Source: DASPFV01 sp035620975 (GTDB lineage: Bacteria; Acidobacteriota; Vicinamibacteria; Vicinamibacterales; 2-12-FULL-66-21). From it: a stretch of DNA of 25,297 bases. Under the pieces are notes generated by a model. That model was given only the letters and a program-made list of their open reading frames with translations. It ran no database searches and had not been told where the DNA came from. Positions 16,336-25,297 of this stretch are shown piece by piece (the stretch's first letter is position 1; each line of letters opens with the position of its first letter). The translations under genes and the position numbers were made by a program. Location of the stretch: NCBI GenBank assembly GCA_035620975.1, contig DASPFV010000124.1:1-25297 (forward strand), read 5' to 3'.

Positions 16336-16344
16336 GAGATGCAC

Positions 16345-19128
<2,784 letters not shown>

Positions 19129-19135
19129 GCCCCGC

Positions 19136-19540
19136 CTACTTCCGGCGGCCCTTGGCGGCCGCTCTCCTGGCGCCGCCGGTACGGCCGGTCGTGCGTTTCG
19201 CCGCAGACTTCTTGCGGCCGCGAGCGGCGGAGCGCCGTGTCACGACCTTCTTCGCGCGGCGCGCGACGATCCTTGCGGCGCGCTTTGCCTTGCGGACCGT
19301 CCGCTTGACCGTGCGCTTCACCGCACGGCGCGGCTTCGCCGTCCGGGGTCGGACCCGACCGACTGCGGCCCGCGCCGCCCGGGCAGTCGCTTCCGCCGTG
19401 ACGGACGCGGTGTCGGTGACCGTCTGCGCGGTCTCGGACGCCACCCGCGTCGCGGTCCCCAGCGTGCCGCCAATCACTTCGGCGGCACGGTCCAGCGCGC
19501 CCCCGTTCGTGGAACCCTCGAAGACCTGATCCTCTGACAT
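19136..19540 (-). CDS. Histone H1-like basic protein
   Basis: 134 residues from ATG 19540; the purine-rich AGGAGAAAAGGAG just upstream fixes this start over an open frame reaching 19633. Residues 1-65 are acidic to neutral and rich in Ala, Thr and Val (GGALDRAAEVIGGTLGTATR..., TAQTVTDTASVTAEATARAA), likely one long amphipathic helix. Residues about 66-134 are extremely basic, with Ala/Lys/Arg/Thr repeats such as AVKRTVKRTVRKAKRAARIV and KKSAAKRTTGRTGG, like the C-terminal tail of eukaryotic histone H1 and of bacterial H1 homologues (Hc1, AlgP, BpH1). It should bind DNA or RNA non-specifically and act in nucleoid compaction. The first half is not that of a known H1-like protein, so its partner function is unknown. 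Confidence 0.75.
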   Translation of the reverse strand: MSEDQVFEGSTNGGALDRAAEVIGGTLGTATRVASETAQTVTDTASVTAEATARAARAAVGRVRPRTAKPRRAVKRTVKRTVRKAKRAARIVARRAKKVVTRRSAARGRKKSAAKRTTGRTGGARRAAAKGRRK

Positions 19541-19767
19541 GACGGCTCCTTTTCTCCTGACGTTCTCTCCGGATCCGGGCGTTGACCTCGTCGTCGCCGG
19601 TCTCCGGTGGAACCAACGGGGCTGCCGCAGCAACAGCCAGCCTCAGCGCGGAAGCGACGTTCCGACCGTGCACACACTCCGGAATGACGAAATCGGACGA
19701 ACAGCAGCGTGTGCCCGCATAGTAGCAGAGACCACCGGCGTCCGATCGCGCATAATCCGCACACGCC

Positions 19768-19845
19768 GGCACGTCCGGCACTTTCGCACTTCCGCTTCGC
19801 ACGTCCGGCACCCCGGCACTCTCGCAGCTTCGGCAGCTCGCACCC
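19768..19845 (+). repeat. Degenerate tandem array of GCAC-led 8-9-mers
   Basis: About ten units: GGCACGTCC, GGCACTTTC, GCACTTCC, GCTTC, GCACGTCC, GGCACCCC, GGCACTCTC, GCAGCTTC, GGCAGCTC, GCACCC. The consensus is roughly (G)GCACNTYC. It is built like the ATTG array but from a different unit. Confidence 0.65.
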
Positions 19846-19879
19846 GAGGGCTCCCCGGGCACCCGGTCGACCCAGCGTC

Positions 19880-19891
19880 TACAATGTCTCC
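19880..19891 (+). promoter_or_regulatory. Candidate leaderless promoter: TACAAT, six bases, then GTG start
   Basis: TACAAT at 19880-19885 and the 6-base spacer GTCTCC lead to GTG 19892. There is no Shine-Dalgarno sequence. The spacing is identical to that before the FHA gene at 1506. Confidence 0.55.
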
Positions 19892-20185
19892 GTGCCGCCG
19901 GCCTACTCGTACGATCCCCGGGTGATCGAGCAGCTCGGGCAGCACGGCCTGGTGCCCGGGGAGACCACGCCGCCGCAGCAGCTGCGGGACGCGCTGCGGG
20001 ATCTCTATCGATATGAGATTCGGCGGTTGAGGAGCGAGCTGCTCGCCGGCCGCATCCCGAGGCCCTCGTATGCGGACCACGTGATCGCGCTCCGCCGGCG
20101 ATACTGGCTGCTGTCCGTGCCGGTCGAGCTCTGGGTGCAGGCTGGTCCGCCGGCGAGGGGCCACAGCGAGCGGGACCTTTCATGA
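19892..20185 (+). CDS. Small protein coupled to the HerA-like ATPase, unknown function
   Basis: 97 residues from GTG 19892; the open frame runs further upstream through the GCAC repeat, but the promoter position and sequence quality favour this start. The product begins PPAYSYDPRVIEQLGQHGLVP, then a Pro-rich turn and a helical, charged core (LRDALRDLYRYEIRRLRSELL, RPSYADHVIALRRRYWLLSV). No signal peptide and no known motif. Its stop overlaps the ATPase start by 4 bases (ATGA), so the two are translated together and very probably form one complex or pathway. I do not recognise the family. A dedicated regulator or adaptor of the ATPase is the natural inference. Confidence 0.7.
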   Translation: MPPAYSYDPRVIEQLGQHGLVPGETTPPQQLRDALRDLYRYEIRRLRSELLAGRIPRPSYADHVIALRRRYWLLSVPVELWVQAGPPARGHSERDLS

Positions 20186-22578
20186 TCGATTACGAGAAGC
20201 TGGGACTCTTCTACCTGGGACGCCGGCACGACCTCGAGCGCGGCACCAGCTTCGACGAGCCCCTCCTCTACGATTCCCGCGACCTCGTCACCCACGCCGT
20301 CTGCGTCGGGATGACCGGGAGCGGGAAGACGGGTCTCGGGCTCGCGCTCATCGAGGAGGCGGCCATCGACGGCGTGCCAGTCCTCGCGGTCGACCCGAAG
20401 GGCGATCTGGGGAACCTGCTGCTGACGTTTCCGGGCCTGACGGGCGCGGAGTTCCGGCCGTGGATCGACGAGGACGAGGCGCGACGCGCCGGCCTGGCGC
20501 CCGAGGACTTTGCGGCCGCGGAAGCGGCGAAGTGGCGGCAGGGGCTGGCCGACTGGGGGCAGGACGGCGCCCGGATCGAGCGCCTCCGTCGGGCCGCCGA
20601 CTTCCGCATCTACACACCGGGCAGCCGGGCCGGCCTTCCGGTATCGATCCTGAAGTCGTTTTCCGCGCCTCCGCCTGGCGTCCGTGACGACCGGGAGGCG
20701 CTGGCCGAGCGCGCCGGGTACACCGCCACGAGCCTGCTGGGGCTGGCCGGCGTCGACGCTCCGCCGCGGAGCCGCGAGCACACCCTGCTCGCTACGGTTC
20801 TCGCCGGCGCGTGGCGGGAAGGTCGCGACCTGGATCTGGCCACTCTCATTCCGCTCGTGCAGTCTCCGCCGTTCCCGAAGATTGGCGTCCTCGATCTCGA
20901 GTCGTTCTATCCGCAGAAGGATCGCTTCGAGCTCGCCATGCGGCTGAACGGCCTGCTGGCGGCCCCCGGCTTCGACCAGTGGCTCGAGGGGACGCCGCTC
21001 GAGCCGGCTTCGCTGCTCTACACGCCCGAAGGCCGTCCCCGGGTGGCGATCGTGTCCATCGCGCACCTGGGAGACGCCGAGCGCATGTTCGTCGTCTCCC
21101 TGCTGTTCAATCAGATCGTGGCCTGGATGCGCATGCAGACGGGGACGAGCAGTCTGCGGGCTCTCGTTTACATGGACGAGATCGTCGGGTATTTCCCGCC
21201 GGTGGCCGCCCCTCCTTCGAAAGGGCCGCTGCTGACTCTCCTGAAGCAGGGCCGGGCCTTCGGCGTCGGCGTCGTCCTGGCGACCCAGAATCCGGTGGAT
21301 CTCGACTACAAGGGGCTGTCGAACACCGGCACCTGGTTCCTCGGGCGCCTCCAGACCGAGCGCGACAAGTCGCGCGTGCTCGAGGGACTGGAGGGCGTCG
21401 CCGGCGGCATCGACCGGGCCGAGGCCGATCGGCTCCTGTCGGCGCTCGGCAAGCGCGTCTTCCTCCTGCACAATGTGCACGAGCCCGGCCCGGTCCTGTT
21501 CCAGACGCGCTGGACGCTGTCGTACCTGCGAGGGCCGCTCTCTCGCGATCAGATCCGGGCGCTGACCCTTGAAACGGGCGTCGTTCCGTCCGAAGCGGCT
21601 GCGCCCGCTGCGGGGTCTGCCGCACCTTCGGTTGCGCCCGCGGTCGCCAGCGTCGCGCCTGCCCAGCAAGCCGAGATTCCCATCGTCCCGCCGGGCATCG
21701 AGCAGTTCTTCGTCCCGATCGCCGCGACCGGCTCGACGTCGCCGGTCACGTACCGCCCGGTCGTGCTCGGGGCGGCGCGCGTCGGGTTCACGGATGGCAA
21801 GCTCCGCGTGAACGAATCCCGCGACGTCCTCTATGCGGCCCCGCTCACCGCCGATGCCGTGGCTCTGGACTGGGCGAAGGCGACACGCCTCGCCCTCGAG
21901 ACCGCAGATCTTCAGCGCGCCGGTGTGCCCGGCGCGGCCTACCAGCCAATCCCGGAAGCCGGGCTGCGGGCGCGCAGTTACGGGCTGTGGGAGAAGTCGC
22001 TGTCGAAGTGGCTGGCACAGGCCGAGCAGCTCGAGCTGCTGCGCCACCCCACGGTCGGCCTCGTCTCGAAACCCGGCGAGGCCGAGCGCGACTTCCGCAT
22101 CCGCGTGCAGGATGCGCAGCGCGCGGCGCGAGACGAGGCGCTGGCGGCGCTCCGGAGGAAATACGCGCCCCGTCTGGCACAGCTCGAGGAGCAGGGCCGC
22201 CGGGCCGAAGCCGCCCTCGAGCGCGAAACCGATCAGGCCAGCCAGGCCCGGCTGCAGACGGCCGTCTCGATGGGGGCGACGCTTCTCGGCGCCATCCTGG
22301 GACGCAAGGCGGTGAGCACCGGCACGATAGGCCGTGCGACGACCGCGGCTCGCGGCGTCGGACGCAGCATGAAGGAGGCGGGTGACATCAAGCACGCCGA
22401 GGAGACGGTCGAGGCCGTCCGCGAGCGGCAGCGGCAGCTGGAGGAGGAGCTGGCCCGCGAAACCGCTCGTATCGCCTCGGAGTACGAATCTGCGACCCGG
22501 TTCGAGACGGTCGCGCTCGCCCCCCGTCGCGGCCAGGTCTCGATTCAGTTCGTCGGGCTCGGCTGGATGGCCGGGTGA
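20182..22578 (+). CDS. HerA/FtsK-superfamily ATPase (DUF87/DUF853-like) with coiled-coil tail
   Basis: 798 residues; ATG 20182 overlaps the upstream stop by 4 bases. The ATPase domain (about 30-450) has Walker A GMTGSGKT (43-50), Walker B LVYMDEIVGYF (Asp332-Glu333), and the sensor-like VVLATQNPVDLDYKGLSN, all characteristic of HerA-like ATPases that move DNA through a hexameric ring. A second part (about 475-600) includes an Ala/Pro/Val-rich linker and PVVLGAARVGFTD. Residues about 630-690 and 730-780 are predicted coiled coils (EALAALRRKYAPRLAQLEEQ..., RQRQLEEELARETARIASEY). Between them lies a Gly/Ala-rich segment (MGATLLGAILGRKAVSTGT) that is hydrophobic enough to touch a membrane. It lacks a NurA nuclease neighbour. 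DNA translocation is likely; the biological process is unknown. Confidence 0.78.
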   Translation: MIDYEKLGLFYLGRRHDLERGTSFDEPLLYDSRDLVTHAVCVGMTGSGKTGLGLALIEEAAIDGVPVLAVDPKGDLGNLLLTFPGLTGAEFRPWIDEDEARRAGLAPEDFAAAEAAKWRQGLADWGQDGARIERLRRAADFRIYTPGSRAGLPVSILKSFSAPPPGVRDDREALAERAGYTATSLLGLAGVDAPPRSREHTLLATVLAGAWREGRDLDLATLIPLVQSPPFPKIGVLDLESFYPQKDRFELAMRLNGLLAAPGFDQWLEGTPLEPASLLYTPEGRPRVAIVSIAHLGDAERMFVVSLLFNQIVAWMRMQTGTSSLRALVYMDEIVGYFPPVAAPPSKGPLLTLLKQGRAFGVGVVLATQNPVDLDYKGLSNTGTWFLGRLQTERDKSRVLEGLEGVAGGIDRAEADRLLSALGKRVFLLHNVHEPGPVLFQTRWTLSYLRGPLSRDQIRALTLETGVVPSEAAAPAAGSAAPSVAPAVASVAPAQQAEIPIVPPGIEQFFVPIAATGSTSPVTYRPVVLGAARVGFTDGKLRVNESRDVLYAAPLTADAVALDWAKATRLALETADLQRAGVPGAAYQPIPEAGLRARSYGLWEKSLSKWLAQAEQLELLRHPTVGLVSKPGEAERDFRIRVQDAQRAARDEALAALRRKYAPRLAQLEEQGRRAEAALERETDQASQARLQTAVSMGATLLGAILGRKAVSTGTIGRATTAARGVGRSMKEAGDIKHAEETVEAVRERQRQLEEELARETARIASEYESATRFETVALAPRRGQVSIQFVGLGWMAG

Positions 22579-23219
22579 CGGCTCCCCTCGGACGCCACCA
22601 GCGCGCCGGGGGTCTGGCCGCGTCCGTCGTACAGCAGGAAGAGTCCCAGCACGTACAGCAGCAAGGCCGTGAACGCCAGGTACCCCGTGGCGGGTGCGTT
22701 CGCCTGGTAGGTGAGAGTGCCCAGTGTTCCGGCCTGCGCCAGCGCCGTGAGCACCCGCTTCAGGGAGCCTCCCTCGGGCGCGTAGAGCGACTCCAGAACG
22801 ATGAAGCGCAGGACGAACGCGGATCCGAGCAGCACGACGAGCCCCCGCAGCATGTCGCGGCGATCCCGGACCGACGCGAACGTCGTGAGCAGCTGCACGA
22901 AGAAAAAGGTGCCGAAAATGCCATGCAACAGCCCCGCGTCGGGCGTCACGAGATTGAAGACCTGGGCCGATGCGCCGTAGAGCGACAGCAGCACGATCAA
23001 TCCCGAGACGTTCTCCAGAGCCGTGCGCCGGTCGTTCATCAGGCTGGCCGGGTTCACGACACCCGAGCGGGCCAGGGCGGCGGTGAGCAGCAGCCCAAGC
23101 GTGAGCGCGAGCAGAGGAGGGGGATGGAGCCGCAGGTCCGCGCCCACCCGCACGCCTCCCAGGAGCGCTACCGTCAGGAACAGCGCCGGCAGGACCACGC
23201 ACTCCCTCGTCTGGGTCAT
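22545..23219 (-). CDS. Polytopic membrane protein, unknown function
   Basis: 224 residues from ATG 23219, which overlaps the upstream stop by 4 bases. About six hydrophobic segments: roughly 8-22, 34-50, 70-88, 98-112, 124-142 and 178-196. The polar C-terminal tail (GSRHPAIQPSPTN) would be outside the membrane. No recognisable catalytic motif. Its 3' end overlaps the HerA-like gene by 34 bases in the convergent orientation. It is the second gene of a two-gene operon with a TPR-like protein, so the two may form an envelope complex. Confidence 0.7.
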   Translation of the reverse strand: MTQTRECVVLPALFLTVALLGGVRVGADLRLHPPPLLALTLGLLLTAALARSGVVNPASLMNDRRTALENVSGLIVLLSLYGASAQVFNLVTPDAGLLHGIFGTFFFVQLLTTFASVRDRRDMLRGLVVLLGSAFVLRFIVLESLYAPEGGSLKRVLTALAQAGTLGTLTYQANAPATGYLAFTALLLYVLGLFLLYDGRGQTPGALVASEGSRHPAIQPSPTN

Positions 23220-23713
23220 TTCCGCGACTCGAACACGCGCAGGGGGTTGAAGTCGGAGGCCTCACGGGTCAATCCGCGTCTCAGCTCGGCGCGCAGCTCG
23301 TCGGCCGTTTTCATGCCGAGGCCGGGGTCGTCGACGACGAGCCGGTTGCCGGGTGCAAGCGCAATGGCGCGGTCCACGGCCTCCAGCCCCTTCCGGAAAA
23401 GCTCGTCGTCGTTGTAGACACGTCCCCACCCCTGGCGATAGAACGAATACGCGATGTAGAACTGCGTGAGCGCGTCGCGCTGCGCCGGGTCGGCCCGTGC
23501 AAAGGCCGCGCGCGCCTCCTCGAACTGGTCGCGCTCGAAAAAGGCGCGCCCGTCCTGGAAGCCCTGGGCGTCCACCCGGTAGGCGCCAATGCTCGCGGCG
23601 AGGCCGCCGGTCACCTCGGCGACGTTGCGGGGTTGCGACGCGTACAGCCAGACGATGAGAACGGCGTAGGTGCAGGCGAAGGCGGCTCCGGCCAGGCGGA
23701 CCATTCTGACCAC
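23216..23713 (-). CDS. Membrane-anchored TPR-like protein
   Basis: 165 residues from GTG 23713, with an alternative ATG three codons later. Residues about 7-25 form a single hydrophobic anchor (LAGAAFACTYAVLIVWLYA). Residues about 50-130 show helical-hairpin spacing like tetratricopeptide repeats: GRAFFERDQFEEARAAFARA, AQRDALTQFYIAYSFYRQGW and KGLEAVDRAIALAPG. The latter ends in the AxxLxPx motif typical of a TPR. It likely presents a protein-binding surface on the periplasmic or cytoplasmic side. The first gene of a two-gene operon with the membrane protein downstream; the ADOP permease is divergent at 76 bases. Confidence 0.65.
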   Translation of the reverse strand: MVRMVRLAGAAFACTYAVLIVWLYASQPRNVAEVTGGLAASIGAYRVDAQGFQDGRAFFERDQFEEARAAFARADPAQRDALTQFYIAYSFYRQGWGRVYNDDELFRKGLEAVDRAIALAPGNRLVVDDPGLGMKTADELRAELRRGLTREASDFNPLRVFESRK

Positions 23714-23789
23714 AGCTTAGCCGGACTTGCCGGGCAGCCCAACGTTCCGCGCATTTCGTGCGTCCAAGCTGATCTGGGAGGAGGCTGAC

Positions 23790-25297
23790 ATGGCCCGGTT
23801 CCGGTCATTCGTCGAGCTGGCGGCAACGGGAGGGCTCCGCCGGCAGCTCGGTGGCGACGCCGACGTCGTCCACGACGTCCGCCACGCGGCCCGGATGCTT
23901 CGCAGGTCGCCGGCCTTCACCGTGTCGGCCGTGGTCATCCTGGGGGTCGGTATCGGCGGCACCGTGGCGATCGTCAGCCTTCTGGACGCGCTCCTCCTCA
24001 AGCCGCTGCCCTATCACGAAGCCGACCGGGTGGTCACGCTCTGGCAACGCCCGGTGGCGGGCGCGGACCGTGAAGACGTGGCGCCGGCGAACTTCCTCGA
24101 CTGGCGCGAGCGGGCCCGGTCGTTCGAGCGCATGGCCGCCGCCATTCCGTACTCGTACGACTACACCGGCGGGACCGAGCCGGAAGTCTTCTTCGGAGCG
24201 CAGGTCACCGAAGGCTTTTTCGACGCGTTGGGGGTCCTCCCGATCCTGGGGCGAACCTTCCGGCCCGAGGAGCACGTGCGCGGGGCACGCCCGGTCGTCA
24301 TCATCACGCACGGCCTGTGGCAGCGCCGCTTCGGGGGAAGTCCGGGGATCCTCGACCAGCCAGTCGATCTCGAGGGTGTGCCGTTCACGGTCGTGGGCGT
24401 GCTGCCGCGCGAGTTCGCGCCGCAGATGCTGCCCCGGCCCGGCGAGCTGGGCGTGTGGACACCCAAGATCGTGCAGGAGCACGAGCGGCGTGTCCGGGGC
24501 AGTGCGTGGTGGAACGTGGTGGCGCGGCTCCGTCCGGACGTGTCGCTCGAAGCTGCCCAGGCCGAGATGCGGCAGATCGCGTCGACGCTCGCGGACGAGC
24601 ACCCGCGGACGAACACCAGCGTCTCGGTGGAGGTCCTGTCCCTCCGTGACCACCTTGCCGGCAGCGTGCGGCTTCCGCTGCTGCTCATGTTCGGCGGGGT
24701 CCTTCTCGTGCTCCTGATCGGATGCGCGAACGTGGCCAGCCTGCTGCTCGCCAGGGGGCTGAACCGGGAGCGGGAGTTCGCAATCCGCGCGGCGCTCGGT
24801 GCCGGACGATGGCGGCTCATCCGCCAGCTCGGCACCGAGAGCCTCGTGCTGTCGCTGGCGGCTGCGCTGCTCGGCGTGGCCACGGCCCACTGGGTCATGA
24901 GGGCCGTCGTGGCGCTGGCCCCGCCGGGGGTGGCGCGGCTGAGCGACGCCGCCATCGATGCGCGCACGCTCGGATTCGCGCTCCTGCTCGCCTGCTGCAC
25001 CGCCTTCGCCTTCGGGCTCTTCCCGGCGTTCCAGTTCTCACGCCCCTCGCGGGAGGCGATCCGCGAGCGGCAGGGGAGCGTCCCACGGGCCGTCCTGCGG
25101 CGATCGCTCGTCGCGGGGGAAGTGGCGCTGGCGCTCGTGCTGCTGGCGGGTGCCGGACTGCTCGTTCGCAGCTTTCAGGGGCTGCTCGCGGTGGATCCGG
25201 GCTTCTCACCGGCCGGGGTGGTCGCGCTCCAGGTCTTCGCGCACGATCGCAACGGCAGCGACCAGCGTGCCCGGCAGTTCTTCCGATCGACCCTCGA
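23790..25297 (+). CDS. ADOP-type ABC transporter permease, MacB/FtsX family (cut by window edge)
   Basis: 502 complete codons from ATG 23790; the window edge removes the C-terminal part of a family of about 800 residues. GGGAGGAGG ends 5 bases upstream. The start MARFRSFVELAATGG precedes DVVHDVRHAARMLRRSPAF, the signature beginning of acidobacterial duplicated orphan permeases. A first transmembrane helix (about 42-65) leads to the MacB periplasmic core (VVTLWQRP, FLDWRERARSFERM, VTEGFFDALGVLPILGRTF). The first FtsX block follows (LLIGCANVASLLLARGLNREREFAIRAALGAGRWRL is split over helices at about 300-350), and then LVAGEVALALVLLAGAGLLVRSF opens the middle helix. No ATPase gene is adjacent in the visible part, as usual for ADOP. 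The function is unproven; the family resembles MacB exporters. Confidence 0.9.
   Translation, partial: MARFRSFVELAATGGLRRQLGGDADVVHDVRHAARMLRRSPAFTVSAVVILGVGIGGTVAIVSLLDALLLKPLPYHEADRVVTLWQRPVAGADREDVAPANFLDWRERARSFERMAAAIPYSYDYTGGTEPEVFFGAQVTEGFFDALGVLPILGRTFRPEEHVRGARPVVIITHGLWQRRFGGSPGILDQPVDLEGVPFTVVGVLPREFAPQMLPRPGELGVWTPKIVQEHERRVRGSAWWNVVARLRPDVSLEAAQAEMRQIASTLADEHPRTNTSVSVEVLSLRDHLAGSVRLPLLLMFGGVLLVLLIGCANVASLLLARGLNREREFAIRAALGAGRWRLIRQLGTESLVLSLAAALLGVATAHWVMRAVVALAPPGVARLSDAAIDARTLGFALLLACCTAFAFGLFPAFQFSRPSREAIRERQGSVPRAVLRRSLVAGEVALALVLLAGAGLLVRSFQGLLAVDPGFSPAGVVALQVFAHDRNGSDQRARQFFRSTL

Larger units (their letters stand above)
15983..16344. other. 362-base divergent intergenic region between ettA and the M14 gene
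   Basis: Almost all of this region is the ATTG/CAAT degenerate repeat array. It must also hold the promoters of both divergent genes. The open frames across it are repeat read-through and not genes. Confidence 0.7.
19541..19891. other. 351-base divergent region between the histone-like gene and the HerA unit
   Basis: Contains the histone gene's ribosome-binding site, a possible minus-strand -10 (TACTAT, 19724-19719) that would give a leader of about 170 bases, the GCAC repeat array (19768-19845) and the leaderless promoter at 19880. No gene is supported. Confidence 0.55.

Noticed and set aside
19768..19845. CRISPR array
   Set aside because: Units are 8-9 bases with no spacers of constant length and no cas genes nearby; the same applies to the ATTG array.
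20005..23265. 1086-codon minus-strand frame opposite the HerA-like ATPase
   Set aside because: Shadow frame spanning three real genes; composition is Arg/Gly/His-rich without domain motifs.

Overview
The window is GC-rich throughout and looks like the chromosome of an acidobacterium, probably of the Vicinamibacteria (subdivision 6) lineage. This is inferred from family content, not from a marker gene; no rRNA or tRNA was seen. The main pointers are an ADOP-type MacB/FtsX permease with two FtsX blocks at the right edge, tandem secreted cytochrome c / copper-monooxygenase-like proteins, a very large secreted M14 peptidase, many Ala/Arg-rich proteins, GTG starts, and degenerate short repeats between genes.

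Layout. 1-1505 is a loose, partly decayed stretch: the start of a secreted protein on the minus strand, a small membrane protein, a small helical protein, a nucleotidyltransferase truncated at a palindrome, and an antisense relic of a VCBS/FG-GAP repeat protein. A near-identical 20-base sequence lies at both ends of this stretch. 1506-4411 is a plus-strand pair: an FHA-GAF-HD-GYP signalling protein coupled to a secreted protein with a heavy-metal-binding CPMHP...CPLCGM motif. 4395-7797 is a minus-strand operon of three secreted c-type cytochromes, two of them fused to a peptidylglycine-monooxygenase-like copper domain. 7901-9022 is a zinc metallopeptidase, divergent from a TonB-dependent receptor (9134-11353), which is followed by an MsbA-like ABC exporter. 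A type IV pilin-like protein and the ABC-F translation factor EttA follow on the minus strand. A secreted M14 carboxypeptidase-like protein (16345-19128) converges with a histone H1-like basic protein. At 19892-22578 a leaderless small gene overlaps a HerA/FtsK-like ATPase with a coiled-coil tail. The window ends with a two-gene membrane/TPR operon on the minus strand and the truncated ADOP permease on the plus strand.

How the genes work together. Two units look functionally coherent: the cytochrome/copper-domain operon, with a metal-binding protein converging on its 3' end, and the small protein + HerA-like ATPase pair. The other genes look like ordinary single genes or short operons.

What stands out outside the genes. 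(i) Several genes have a TANNNT hexamer exactly 6 bases before a GTG start, or 9 bases before an ATG, with no ribosome-binding site, which suggests leaderless or near-leaderless transcripts. (ii) There are two families of degenerate, phased short repeats: an ATTG-led 7-8-mer in the ettA/M14 divergent region and again behind the ABC exporter, and a GCAC-led 8-9-mer in the histone/HerA divergent region. The ATTG array flips orientation at a perfect 9-bp hairpin. No CRISPR array, prophage or complete insertion sequence was seen.
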